Below are positions 30,735 through 40,900 of a stretch of 64,000 bases of DNA, one piece after another (within the stretch, counting starts at the first letter, position 1; every line of letters starts with the position of its first letter). The notes below the pieces were generated by a model. The model ran no database searches. It saw only the letters and a program-made list of their open reading frames with translations, and was not told where the DNA came from. The position numbers and the translations under genes were made by a program. The DNA is taken from contig DEXQ01000011.1 in the NCBI GenBank assembly GCA_002364215.1, forward strand, positions 124,001 through 188,000, in the 5' to 3' direction. Source of the stretch: Aequorivita sp. UBA3180. Its GTDB lineage: Bacteria; Bacteroidota; Bacteroidia; Flavobacteriales; Flavobacteriaceae.

Positions 30735-33506
30735 CTATTCCATATTTTTATCAAACACGTTTTCAATCACTTTAGCGTGACGTGCTTTTGATCTCACGGT
30801 ACTGCCCGCTGCAGGAGCTGCATACATTTTTCTGCTGCAAACCCTGAAATTCCTCGCTTCTTCAAAATGCATTAAAATATGAGAATAGGCACCCATATTT
30901 TTAGGTTCTTCCTGCGCCCATACCACATCGTCTGCATTTTTATACTTTTTAAGGATTTTTTTCATTTGGTCTGTTGGCAATGGGAATAATTGCTCAACAC
31001 GTACCAAAGCCACATCGTCTCTTTTCAATTCTTCTCGTTTTTCAAGCAGATCGTAATAGAATTTACCGGTAAGGAATACCAATGTTTTCACTTTCGCAAC
31101 TTTTGCCTCGGCATCGTCAATCACCATTTGAAAACTTCCGTTGGCTAATTCTTCTTTAGTGGAAACCACTTTTGGGTGGCGCAGCAAACTCTTGGGCGTA
31201 AATACGATCAACGGCTTGCGATAATTTACTTTTAATTGTCGTCTGAAAAGGTGAAAAAGATTAGCTGGCGTTGTTACGTCTGCCACAAACATATTATCGG
31301 TTGCACATAATTGAAGGTAGCGCTCCATTCTGGCTGAAGAGTGTTCTGCTCCCTGTCCCTCATAGCCGTGTGGCAAAAGCATTACCAAACCGTTCTGCAG
31401 TTTCCACTTGTCTTCAGCCGCAGAAATATATTGATCTATCATTATCTGCGCCCCATTACTGAAATCGCCAAACTGTGCCTCCCAAAGCGTTAACGTTTTC
31501 GGGCTTGCCATTGCGTAACCGTAATCAAATCCAACTACGCCATATTCCGAAAGCAGGGAATTGTATATGTAAAAATCGCCTTGGTCGCCTTTCAAATGGT
31601 TTAAAAGAACTACCTCTTCTTCACTGTCTTCTACTTTTATAACGGCGTGGCGATGTGAAAAAGTTCCGCGTTCCACATCCTGCCCGCTCATACGCACATC
31701 GTGGCCCTCTTTTAAAAGGGTTCCGTACGCAAGCAATTCTCCCATCGCCCAATCCAACTTGTTGTCTTCAAAATACATTTGGTGTCTTGCATCAACAAGT
31801 TTGGCTATTTTTTTTAGGAATTTTTTGTCTTCTGGCAATTTGGTAATGACTTCGGCAATTTCATCCAACTTTTTCAAATCAAAAGTTGTATCAACATCTT
31901 CCATCATTTTATCTTCTTCGGCATAATCATATCCATCCCATTCATCCTGCATAAAGGGAGTGATGGTGGTTTTATCTTCTTTTCTGGAATCTTCAAGATT
32001 TTCTTCCAGCTTGTCTTTAAATTCCTGCTCCAGTTTATCGGTATATCCCTTGTCAATTACACCTTCGGCAATAAGTTTTTCGGCATAAATGTCTCTTGGA
32101 TTGTTATGCTTGGCAATAGCCTTATAGAGTTTGGGCTGTGTAAAACGCGGTTCATCGCCTTCATTGTGACCATATTTTCTGTAGCCCAACAAATCGATGA
32201 ATACATCGCGTCCAAATTCCATTCTGAAATCCAAAGCAAAATTCATGGCGTGTACCACAGCTTCCACATCATCGGCATTTACGTGCAATATTGGTGAAAG
32301 TGTAACCTTTCCAACATCGGTACAGTAAATTGAGGAGCGCGCATCCAGATAATTTGTGGTGAAACCTATTTGGTTGTTAACGACAATATGAATAGTTCCC
32401 TGGGTCTTGTAGCCATCCAGCTGCGCCATTTGTACAATTTCATACACAATACCCTGTCCTGCAATTGCCGCATCGCCGTGGACGATGATAGGCAAAACCT
32501 TGTTTGGATTGTCTTTGTGATGGTCGTCCTGTTTGGCCCTTGTTATTCCTTCAACCACCGCGCCCACGGTCTCCAGATGTGAAGGATTTGGAGCAATATT
32601 TAAATTTATTTCTTTTCCAGATTCAGTTTTTCTTTTGGAGGTCCAACCCAAGTGATATTTTACGTCGCCATCAAAAATATCCTGCGCATAATCCTTTCCA
32701 TCAAATTCGCTGAAAATATCCTTTGCGCTTTTGCCGAAGATATTCGTCAGTGTGCTCAAACGCCCACGGTGAGCCATACCCATAACAAATTCCTCCACTC
32801 CTTTTTCAGCGGCATTTTCAATTAGGGTGTCTAAAGCAGGAATCAAGCTTTCGCCCCCTTCCAGTGAAAACCTTTTTTGCCCCACGTATTTTGTATGAAG
32901 AAAACTCTCAAAAGCTACAGCCTCGTTGAGTTTTTTTAAGATGTGTTTTTTATGCTCCGTAGAAAAGTTGGGCTGATTATCATTTACATTCAGTTTCTGT
33001 TGTATCCATTGAATCTCGTCCGGTTTGCGAATGTACATATATTCAATTCCAATAGAATCGCAATAAATGCTTTCAAGATGATTTATGATTTCTTCCAGCG
33101 TAGTTTCGCCTATTCCTAAAATTTCACCTGCTTTAAAAGTAGCTTTTAGATCGTGCTGTGAAAGCCCGAAATTTTCTAAAGCAAGCGTTGGCGCATATTT
33201 TCTACGTTCACGAACGGGATTTGTTTTTGTAAAAAGATGCCCCCGGGTTCTGTAACCATCAATAAGTTTCACAACCTGAAATTCCTTTACAACATCCTCG
33301 CAATTATCACCCTCTGCAAGTCGTGGTGCTTCCGATGCTTCGTCTATACCGAAAAAATCGTGTGCACTATTTTCCGAACCAAAATCAAAACCTTGGAAAA
33401 AGGCTCTCCAACTAGGTTCAACGCTGTCGGGGTATTGTAAATATTTTTCGTAAAGTTCCGCGATGTAGGATGGGTGAACCGCGTTTAAGAAGGAAAATTT
33501 ATCCAT
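30735..33506 (-). CDS. sucA: 2-oxoglutarate dehydrogenase E1 component
   Basis: 923 residues from ATG 33506 (MDKFSFLNAVHPSYIAELYEKYL). The longer frame to 33554 crosses the -7 element and is rejected. The N-terminal E1 signature is followed by the thiamine-diphosphate domain with FVMGMAHRGRLSTL and HGDAAIAGQGIVYE. The C-terminal transketolase-like domain has LLPHGYEGQGAEHSSARMERYLQL. It decarboxylates 2-oxoglutarate as part of the TCA cycle complex, handing the product to SucB encoded downstream. Confidence 0.96.
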   Translation of the reverse strand: MDKFSFLNAVHPSYIAELYEKYLQYPDSVEPSWRAFFQGFDFGSENSAHDFFGIDEASEAPRLAEGDNCEDVVKEFQVVKLIDGYRTRGHLFTKTNPVRERRKYAPTLALENFGLSQHDLKATFKAGEILGIGETTLEEIINHLESIYCDSIGIEYMYIRKPDEIQWIQQKLNVNDNQPNFSTEHKKHILKKLNEAVAFESFLHTKYVGQKRFSLEGGESLIPALDTLIENAAEKGVEEFVMGMAHRGRLSTLTNIFGKSAKDIFSEFDGKDYAQDIFDGDVKYHLGWTSKRKTESGKEINLNIAPNPSHLETVGAVVEGITRAKQDDHHKDNPNKVLPIIVHGDAAIAGQGIVYEIVQMAQLDGYKTQGTIHIVVNNQIGFTTNYLDARSSIYCTDVGKVTLSPILHVNADDVEAVVHAMNFALDFRMEFGRDVFIDLLGYRKYGHNEGDEPRFTQPKLYKAIAKHNNPRDIYAEKLIAEGVIDKGYTDKLEQEFKDKLEENLEDSRKEDKTTITPFMQDEWDGYDYAEEDKMMEDVDTTFDLKKLDEIAEVITKLPEDKKFLKKIAKLVDARHQMYFEDNKLDWAMGELLAYGTLLKEGHDVRMSGQDVERGTFSHRHAVIKVEDSEEEVVLLNHLKGDQGDFYIYNSLLSEYGVVGFDYGYAMASPKTLTLWEAQFGDFSNGAQIMIDQYISAAEDKWKLQNGLVMLLPHGYEGQGAEHSSARMERYLQLCATDNMFVADVTTPANLFHLFRRQLKVNYRKPLIVFTPKSLLRHPKVVSTKEELANGSFQMVIDDAEAKVAKVKTLVFLTGKFYYDLLEKREELKRDDVALVRVEQLFPLPTDQMKKILKKYKNADDVVWAQEEPKNMGAYSHILMHFEEARNFRVCSRKMYAAPAAGSTVRSKARHAKVIENVFDKNME

Positions 33507-33543
33507 GATAAATATACAAATGGGTCTTTTTGATAAAACGGTA

Positions 33544-33551
33544 CAAAAATA
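33544..33551 (-). promoter_or_regulatory. sucA -7 element TATTTTTG
   Basis: Perfect TANNTTTG match on the minus strand, ending 37 bases before the sucA ATG. It lies inside the upstream reading-frame extension and so supports the start chosen. Confidence 0.45.
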
Positions 33552-33658
33552 CAATAATTAAAGTAACTAGCTGACTGTATTGCCCAGATTTATACGGTTT
33601 GAAATCTTAAAATATTCCCAAATGGATTCTAGGGTAAATTTGCTTTTGTGAATGGATT

Positions 33659-34633
33659 TTAAACGTTTCGTTGCATTAAATTGTGGCCAAACTCACGAAA
33701 CATTTCTTTCTTTTCTTCAGAAATATTAATGCCATCTAGTAATGAGTAAGCGTGATTACTGTATTTTTCAATCTCTTTTCGGGTGGCTTCAGCTGCACCG
33801 GAGTTTAAAAAGATTTCTTTTACAGTCAGAATTTTATCCGTTGGGTCTTTGGGGTTTATGCTGAAAAGATGATCCAGTTCTTCCGCTTGCGCCAAAGTTC
33901 CCTGCCCTACAGCCATTATGTAAAGAAAGGTTTTTTTATTTGAAATAATGTCGCCGCCTACTTGCTTTCCGAAAGTTTCCGGATTGCCGAAGACATCCAG
34001 ATAATCATCCTGCAACTGAAAGGCGATACCTAAATTTCTTCCGAATTGATAGATTTTTTCTTTATCACTATCAGAAGCTGCTGCAACAATAGCCCCCATT
34101 TTCATTGCTGCGCCCAATAAAACCGCAGTTTTGTGATCTATCATTTGTATATATTCCACGAGCGTAACATCATCACGGGTTTCAAAATCCATGTCGTGCT
34201 GTTGGCCTTCGCAAACTTGCAGCGCTGTTTCACCGAAGAGTTTTGCAAGCTCTCGGAACATTTTCGGTTCATAATTCTCAAAAAATTGATAGGCCAAAAT
34301 AAGCATTGCATCTCCCGAAAGTATCGCTGTGTTCACGTCCCATTTTTCGTGAACTGTTCTCTTCCCCCTTCGCAGTGGGGCGTTATCCATAATATCATCG
34401 TGGATTAGCGAAAAATTATGAAACAATTCAACGGCAAGCGCAGCGCTCATTGCCTTTTTATAATCTGTCCCAAAAAAATCGCACACCATTAATGTCAATG
34501 CGGGACGAATACGCTTGCCTCCTAACGAAAGAATATATTTTATGGGGTCATAGAGCTGGTGCGGCTCTTTATGCGAAACGGCTTTGGCAAGATATTCTTG
34601 GAGGTCGCCGTTGTACTTTTTTAGAATTTCCAT
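33659..34633 (-). CDS. trans-isoprenyl diphosphate synthase (polyprenyl synthetase)
   Basis: 324 residues, all-helical. The first aspartate-rich motif is in LIHDDIMDNAPLRRGKRTVH and the second is in FQLQDDYLDVFGNP. It condenses IPP with allylic diphosphates to give C15 or longer chains for quinones, carotenoids or undecaprenol precursors. The residues before the first motif (LAVELFHNFSLIHDD) carry small and Phe side chains, but I would not predict chain length. It is divergent from the tetR gene 155 bases away. dxs in the same window (47849) supplies the upstream pathway. Confidence 0.92.
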   Translation of the reverse strand: MEILKKYNGDLQEYLAKAVSHKEPHQLYDPIKYILSLGGKRIRPALTLMVCDFFGTDYKKAMSAALAVELFHNFSLIHDDIMDNAPLRRGKRTVHEKWDVNTAILSGDAMLILAYQFFENYEPKMFRELAKLFGETALQVCEGQQHDMDFETRDDVTLVEYIQMIDHKTAVLLGAAMKMGAIVAAASDSDKEKIYQFGRNLGIAFQLQDDYLDVFGNPETFGKQVGGDIISNKKTFLYIMAVGQGTLAQAEELDHLFSINPKDPTDKILTVKEIFLNSGAAEATRKEIEKYSNHAYSLLDGINISEEKKEMFREFGHNLMQRNV

Positions 34634-34750
34634 GGTTGAAGAAAATTTTGGCTAAAGTAAAATAAGCATTTTAAAGCACACAATTTATAGCTGCAAAATA
34701 CCCTTGGTGTTAAGCTTCTGTTAAATAAGATAAAACTATGGAAACTATTT

Positions 34751-34780
34751 TTGTTTTAAAAGTTTCCCGACATATCTTTG
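34751..34780 (+). promoter_or_regulatory. tetR efflux-operon promoter, -33 TTG and -7 TATCTTTG
   Basis: TTG (34751-34753) and TATCTTTG (34773-34780) are 19 bases apart, a full match to the Bacteroidota consensus. The -7 element ends eight bases before the ATG at 34789, so transcription would start almost at the start codon. Confidence 0.65.
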
Positions 34781-34788
34781 CGCCCGCT

Positions 34789-35400
34789 ATGAGAAATAAA
34801 ATAATTCAAAAGTCGACAGACTTATTCCTAAAGCTTGGCTTTAAAAGCGTAACCATGGACGATATTGCCAATGAAATGGGCATTTCGAAAAAAACCATTT
34901 ATACGCATTTTAAAAACAAAACGGCTCTTGTTAAGGAATGTACCCGTAATGTACTTCACAATATTACTACAGGTATTGATGAAATTTGCTCGCTAGAACA
35001 AAACCCAATCGAAGAACTTTTCGAAATTAAAAAATTTGTAATGGGAACAATTGAAGCAGAGCAATCATCGCCGCAATATCAGCTTCAAAAGTATTATCCT
35101 GAAATTTTTGAAGGCATAAAAGAAAGCCATTTTGAAAAAATGATGGAATGTACCCGGAAAAATCTTCGTAGGGGCATTGACCAAGGTTTATATCGAAGCA
35201 ACCTTGACATAGATTTTATTTCAAGGCTATATTTTTTGGGCATTCACGGAATAAAAGACCAAAACCTGTTTCCGCTGGAAAAGTTTTCAACGCAATTTTT
35301 AACCGAGGAATATCTTGAATATCATATTCGCGGAATTGTAACGCCAGAAGGTTTTCTAACACTAAAAAAATTCATCAAAGAGCACCAGACCAATGATTAA
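34789..35400 (+). CDS. TetR/AcrR-family transcriptional regulator
   Basis: 203 residues from ATG 34789 (MRNKIIQKSTDLFLKLGF). The N-terminal helix-turn-helix reads VTMDDIANEMGISKKTIYTHFKNKTAL; the rest is a helical ligand-binding domain. It is the first gene of a four-gene operon with tolC, an adaptor and an RND permease, overlapping tolC by eight bases. It therefore probably represses its own efflux operon. An upstream TTG/ATG start at 34738 would place the full promoter inside the gene and is rejected. Confidence 0.93.
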   Translation: MRNKIIQKSTDLFLKLGFKSVTMDDIANEMGISKKTIYTHFKNKTALVKECTRNVLHNITTGIDEICSLEQNPIEELFEIKKFVMGTIEAEQSSPQYQLQKYYPEIFEGIKESHFEKMMECTRKNLRRGIDQGLYRSNLDIDFISRLYFLGIHGIKDQNLFPLEKFSTQFLTEEYLEYHIRGIVTPEGFLTLKKFIKEHQTND

Positions 35401-36772
35401 AAAACTTTTAATTTTCAGTTTATTACTATCTGTAACTTTAGGTTTTTCGCAACAGCAGAAAGAATATAGTTTTAGCCTGCAAGAAGCAGTAACCTTTGCG
35501 CTGGACAGTAATTATGCATCCATAAACGCACGCCGCGATATCGCAAAGGCCATTAAGCAAAAGTGGGAAACCACGGCGAGCGGGCTTCCGCAGATAGATG
35601 CAAATGTGTCTTACAACAACAACCTAAAACAGCCCGTTACCCTTTTGCCAGCAGAAATTACAGGGGGTGAGCCCGGCACTTTCGTTCCCGTAACCTTTGG
35701 CACCAAACAGAACGCAAACGCAGTTGCCACATTAAACCAGCTAATTTTTGACGGAAGTTATCTCGTAGGGCTTAAAGCCGCCAAATCTTTTTTGAGATAT
35801 TCCGAAAACATCAACGAAAAAACCCGATTGGAAGTTCGCAAAGGCGTTATCAATGCCTACGGCAGTGTTTTATTGGCGCAGGAATTGGTAGCTATTTTCG
35901 AAAAAAACAAGTCTAATCTTGAGGAAAACCTCAACGAAACCCGTAAAATCTTTGAAAATGGTTTGGCCGAGGAAGAAAGCGTGGAGCAGTTGGAAATAAC
36001 ACTCTTGGACATTGAAACACAGCTTAACAACGCCCGTAGAAGCCAAGCTATTGCTAAACAAATGTTCAATCTGGCCTTGGGCATAGATGTGGAAACACCC
36101 GTTACTTTAACGGACGATCTGGTTGAATTAGCCAACCAAAATATCAGTCTTGCTCTTTTGGATGCTTCGTTAAATATAGAAGACAACGCAGATTATAAAA
36201 TTGCGCAAAACCTGATAGAGCAACGTTATTTCGAAAACCGATTGGAAAAAAGCAAATTTCTGCCCAGTCTATCGGCTTTTGTTAATTACGGAACTTCCGC
36301 AAACAGTGATGATTTTACTTTTTTTAATGGTGACCAAAAATGGTTTCAGTCCTCAGTTTTAGGAGTGAGCCTTAACATACCCATTTTCAGTAGCGGCATG
36401 CGAAGTGCGGCCAACCAGCGAACAAAAATAGCGCTCGACCAAGCAAAGACCGATTTTGAACAGACGCAACAACAAATAAAATTGGACTTAACCACGGCGC
36501 AGAGCAATTACCAATTTGCGATTGAGAATTATGAAAACTCAAAGAAAAATCTTGCTTTGTCCGAGCGTATTGAAAATAAAAACCAAATAAAATTCACCGA
36601 AGGTCTTTCAACCAGTTTTGATCTGCGCCAGGCCCAAACACAGTTATATACCGCCCAACAGCAATATTTCCAAGCGATGCTGGAAGTAATAAATGAGAAA
36701 GCAAATCTTGAAACCGTTTTGAATATTCCGCAACTGCGAATTAATTCGGAAGAAATAAAAGGTAAATACTAA
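35393..36772 (+). CDS. TolC-family outer-membrane efflux protein
   Basis: 459 residues: signal peptide MIKKLLIFSLLLSVTLGFSQ, then two homologous halves of long coiled-coil helices. The OEP motif in the second half reads TAQSNYQFAIENYENSKKNLALSE. It forms the trimeric outer-membrane channel of the tripartite pump whose other parts lie downstream. It begins inside the end of tetR, giving translational coupling. Confidence 0.94.
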   Translation: MIKKLLIFSLLLSVTLGFSQQQKEYSFSLQEAVTFALDSNYASINARRDIAKAIKQKWETTASGLPQIDANVSYNNNLKQPVTLLPAEITGGEPGTFVPVTFGTKQNANAVATLNQLIFDGSYLVGLKAAKSFLRYSENINEKTRLEVRKGVINAYGSVLLAQELVAIFEKNKSNLEENLNETRKIFENGLAEEESVEQLEITLLDIETQLNNARRSQAIAKQMFNLALGIDVETPVTLTDDLVELANQNISLALLDASLNIEDNADYKIAQNLIEQRYFENRLEKSKFLPSLSAFVNYGTSANSDDFTFFNGDQKWFQSSVLGVSLNIPIFSSGMRSAANQRTKIALDQAKTDFEQTQQQIKLDLTTAQSNYQFAIENYENSKKNLALSERIENKNQIKFTEGLSTSFDLRQAQTQLYTAQQQYFQAMLEVINEKANLETVLNIPQLRINSEEIKGKY

Positions 36773-36809
36773 AAAACTTCAACTAATTAGAATAAAAAAA
36801 AATCAACAA

Positions 36810-37970
36810 ATGAAAAAATCACTCTTTCTTTTAATACTAATTGCCACGCTGGTATCCTGCGGTGGAGACAACAAATCTGTTGATGCTATAATAAGCGCTG
36901 GCGATATGACCGCTGTAAAAGCGAAACGCGCCGAATTAAACAAACAGCAGCGGGAATTAAAAGCTGAAATAGACAAACTTAACCAATACATTGAGACACA
37001 CGAAAAAAAGGAGCGCCCTGCATTGGTTACTGCCGAAGTGATAAAAGATACGCTTTTCAAACATTACGTTGAAGTTCAAGGCAATGTGGAAACAGATCAA
37101 AACGTAGTGCTTAATGCTGAGTACTCTGGAGTACTAACCAATGTATATGTAAAGGAAGGGCAACGCGTCTCCAAAGGACAACGACTGGCAAAAATTGACG
37201 ATGGCGGTCTTTCAAGCCAAGTGGCGCAACAAGAAGCCCAAATGGCTTTGGCACAAACCACTTTTGAACGCCAACAAAGACTTTGGGAACAAAAAATTGG
37301 TTCAGAAATTCAGTATCTGCAAGCCAAGACCAATTACGAATCGGCTAAAAACGTTACCCAACAGTTGCGGTCACAATTATCAAAAACTGTCATCACCGCT
37401 CCATTTAGTGGGGTTGTAGATGAAATTATATCAGATCCTGGACAAGTAGTAGTTCCGGGCCAAACGCCCATTATCCGCTTGGTAAATTTAAGCGATATGT
37501 ATGTAAAAGCCTCCATTCCAGAAACCTATCTGAAAAACATAAAAAAAGGAACACAGGTTAAGGTTACCTTAGCTTCCATTAACGAAGAATTCACTGGGAA
37601 AGTACGCCAAGTAAGCAACTATATTAACCCAAACAATAGAAGTTTTGATATTCAGATAGAGATTCCAAATAAAGACGGTTTGGTAAAACCAAACCTTATC
37701 GCAACCGTGAAAGTAAATGATTACAGCGCCGAAAACGTAATTACCGTACCTGAAAATATTTTACAGGAAAATGCCGCAGGCGAGACAATTGCGTATCTAT
37801 ACCAACCTGTGAATGATTCCGTTGGAGTTGCCAAACGTATATTACTTGAAACTGGGCTGTCTTATGAAAACCACACCGAAGTAAAATCGGGTCTCAAAAA
37901 AGGCGATACCATAATCAAGGAAGGTGCAAAAACCCTTCGCGACGGCCAGAAAATAACCATCAAAAACTAA
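36810..37970 (+). CDS. RND efflux periplasmic adaptor (membrane fusion lipoprotein)
   Basis: 386 residues. A lipoprotein signal MKKSLFLLILIATLVSC ends in a lipobox Cys at residue 17, so it is anchored to the inner membrane. A short coiled coil is followed by the lipoyl/barrel-sandwich segment (GVLTNVYVKEGQRVSKGQRLAKIDD), the alpha-hairpin, the beta-barrel (IRLVNLSDMYVKASIPETYL) and the membrane-proximal domain. It connects TolC and the permease. It lies 37 bases after tolC and 15 before the permease. Confidence 0.95.
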   Translation: MKKSLFLLILIATLVSCGGDNKSVDAIISAGDMTAVKAKRAELNKQQRELKAEIDKLNQYIETHEKKERPALVTAEVIKDTLFKHYVEVQGNVETDQNVVLNAEYSGVLTNVYVKEGQRVSKGQRLAKIDDGGLSSQVAQQEAQMALAQTTFERQQRLWEQKIGSEIQYLQAKTNYESAKNVTQQLRSQLSKTVITAPFSGVVDEIISDPGQVVVPGQTPIIRLVNLSDMYVKASIPETYLKNIKKGTQVKVTLASINEEFTGKVRQVSNYINPNNRSFDIQIEIPNKDGLVKPNLIATVKVNDYSAENVITVPENILQENAAGETIAYLYQPVNDSVGVAKRILLETGLSYENHTEVKSGLKKGDTIIKEGAKTLRDGQKITIKN

Positions 37971-37985
37971 GAAACCCATTGCACC

Positions 37986-40900
37986 ATGAGCAAAAATCCC
38001 TATAAAGAATTTAGCATATCGTCTTGGGCCATTGACAATAAAATGACGGTCTATGTAATTATGGCCATCATCCTGTTTTTGGGTGCTTACGCATATTATA
38101 GTATGCCCCGCGAGGCTTTCCCCGAAATTATCGAGACCAAAATCTACGTTAGCTCAGTAAACCCTGGTAACTCTGCTGAAGATGTTGAAAAATTCATCAC
38201 TGAACCTTTGGAGGAAGAATTTAAGGACGTTGGTGGTGTAAAGGAAATCACCTCAACAACCCTTCAGGATTACTCTATTATAATTGTAGAATTTGAGGAA
38301 ACGGTAGAAATCCCCGTTGCAAAGCAATTGGTAAAAGACAAGGTAGATCAAGTGAAAGCTGAAACCACCTGGCCCACACTCACCAATGGCGCCAAGGTAG
38401 AGCCCAATGTTTTTGACCTTAACTTTTCAGAAGAAATGCCCATCCTCAACATAAATCTTACGGGCGATTACCCTGTGCAGCAGTTGAAGGAATACGGCGA
38501 ATATCTTCAGGATAAAATAGAACTGCTTCCACAAATAAAGGAAGCCACCATTCGTGGGGCCGAAGAAAAAGAGGTGGAAATAGCTGTTGATATTTATAAA
38601 ATGACCGCTTCACAGGTAAGTTTTGACAATATTATTAATGCTGTAAAAGGTGAAAATAGCACCATTTCCGGTGGAAATATCATTACCAACGGCGTTCAGA
38701 AAAACATACGGATTACTGGTGAAATTGAAGATCCAAAGGAGCTGGAAAAGGTTGTTGTTAAAAAAGATGATGGAATTATCTTCCTAAAAGACATTGCGAC
38801 TATAAATTTCCAAGAAAAAGACCCAACTACCTACGCTCGTGAATATGGTGATCCTGTAGTGATGCTGGATGTAAAAAAGCGTGCTGGTAAAAATATGATT
38901 GAGGCCGTTGAGCAAATAAAAGAAATAGTAGCCCAGGAGCAGGAAAATTATCTTCCTAAAAGTCTTCACATAAGCCTTTCCAACGATCAATCCATAAAGA
39001 CCGAAAACCAAGTGAATGATTTGGTTAACAACATCATCTTCGGGGTGCTTTTGGTGGTAATTGTATTGATGTTTTTCCTTGGTTTCCGCAACGCACTTTT
39101 TGTAGGTTTCGCCATTCCGCTTTCTATGTTGATGTCACTGTTTATCCTTTCATCATTGGGCTTCACGCTAAATACAATGGTGCTTTTTGGGCTTGTTATG
39201 GGTCTGGGAATGCTGGTAGACAACGGTATTGTGGTAGTCGAGAACGTTTACACCTTAATGAGCGAGGGGATGTCTCCACGAAAAGCAGCCAAACAAGGTA
39301 TGGGCGAGATTGCTTGGCCTATTATTGCTTCTACAGCCACCACACTTGCAGCATTTTTCCCGCTTGGGCTATGGCCGGGAATGATTGGTAAGTTTATGAT
39401 TTATTTCCCCATCACGCTTTCGGTGGTGCTGTCATCTTCGCTTTTTGTGGCATTGATAATTAACTCCATGCTTACTTCAGAATTTATGAAAACTGAAGAG
39501 GAACCGTTAACAAAAAAGAAACTCGTACGCTGGAGCTTGATTTTAGTGGGAGTGGGTGTTTTGCTGTTGGTTGCCGGTTTTGCAATGGATGTAGCTGCTT
39601 TCCGAGGGTTTGGAAATTTGGCGATACTTGCGGCATTGCTGCTTTGGCTTTATAAATATGTGTTGGCAGGTGCAGTAGATTATTTTCAGTACAAATCCCT
39701 CAAAAAACTGGAGAATTTTTACGAAAGAACCCTAAAGTACGCTTTGCGCGGAAGAAAAGCTTATGTATTCTTCTTCGGAACCATCGGACTTTTAATTTTC
39801 TCTTTTATTTTAGTGGGAATTGCACAACCAAAAGTACTTTTCTTTCCAGAAAATGAGCCGAACCAGATTATTACCTATATTGAATATCCACAGGGAACCG
39901 ACATTGAAAAAACCAATGAACTTACCAAGCAGGTAGAACAACAGGTTTTTGATGCAATTGCAAAATATGATGACAATGGGTATAATTATATGGTAGAATC
40001 TGCCATTTCACAGGTAGGCCAAGGCGCCGGAAACCCACAGACCGATGGCGGACAGAGCAATGATATGCCTCAAAAGGGAAAGATTACGCTCTCCATGCGC
40101 GACTTCCAATTACGCCGTGGCGTAAAGAGTAGCACGGTTCTGGAAGAAGTGCGCGAGTCGGTAAAAGGTTTCCCAGGAGCTTCCATTATTGTTGAAAAAG
40201 ATGCCGCCGGCCCGCCCGTTGGCTACCCAATAAACATTGAATTGACCGGAGAGGATTACGAACAAATGCTTCGCGAAGCTGAAAATCTGCGTTCTTATAT
40301 TGAAGGTTTGGGCATCAGCGGTATCGAAGAACTGAAAATAGACGTAAACAAAAGCAAACCCGAAATGGACGTGACCGTGGACCGTGAAAAAGCGGGGCAG
40401 TTGGGCATTTCCACAGGACAGATTGGACAGACCTTGCGTCGCGCTATTTTTGGCGAAGAAGCCTCAACCTATAAAGAAGGTGATGACGATTACGAAATAA
40501 ACGTTCGCCTTTCCGAGAAATCCCGCTATGACGAAAGCGCACTTTTCAACCAACCAATTACCTTTAGGAACAACCAAGGCAATATTGTTCAAGTACCTAT
40601 TTCAGCTATGGTAACAAAGAACAACACAGCTTCTTTCAGTTCCATAAAAAGAAAGGATTTAAAAAGGACCATAACGGTATATTCCAACGTACTTGGAGGT
40701 TATAACGGTACCGAAATTGTAAATGACCTAAAAACAGAACTGCAGAATTACGAGCTTCCAAAGGATATAAATCTTGCCTTTACCGGTGAGCAGGAAGAAC
40801 AGGCAGACAATATGGGTTTTCTCTTGTTAGCACTGTTTTATGCTATGGGCGGTATTATGCTTATTCTGGTAGCGCAGTTTAATTCTTTGAGCAAGCCTTT

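Noticed and set aside
33507..33554. 16-residue N-terminal extension of sucA
   Set aside because: It contains the -7 element and the internal Met begins the standard E1 N-terminus.
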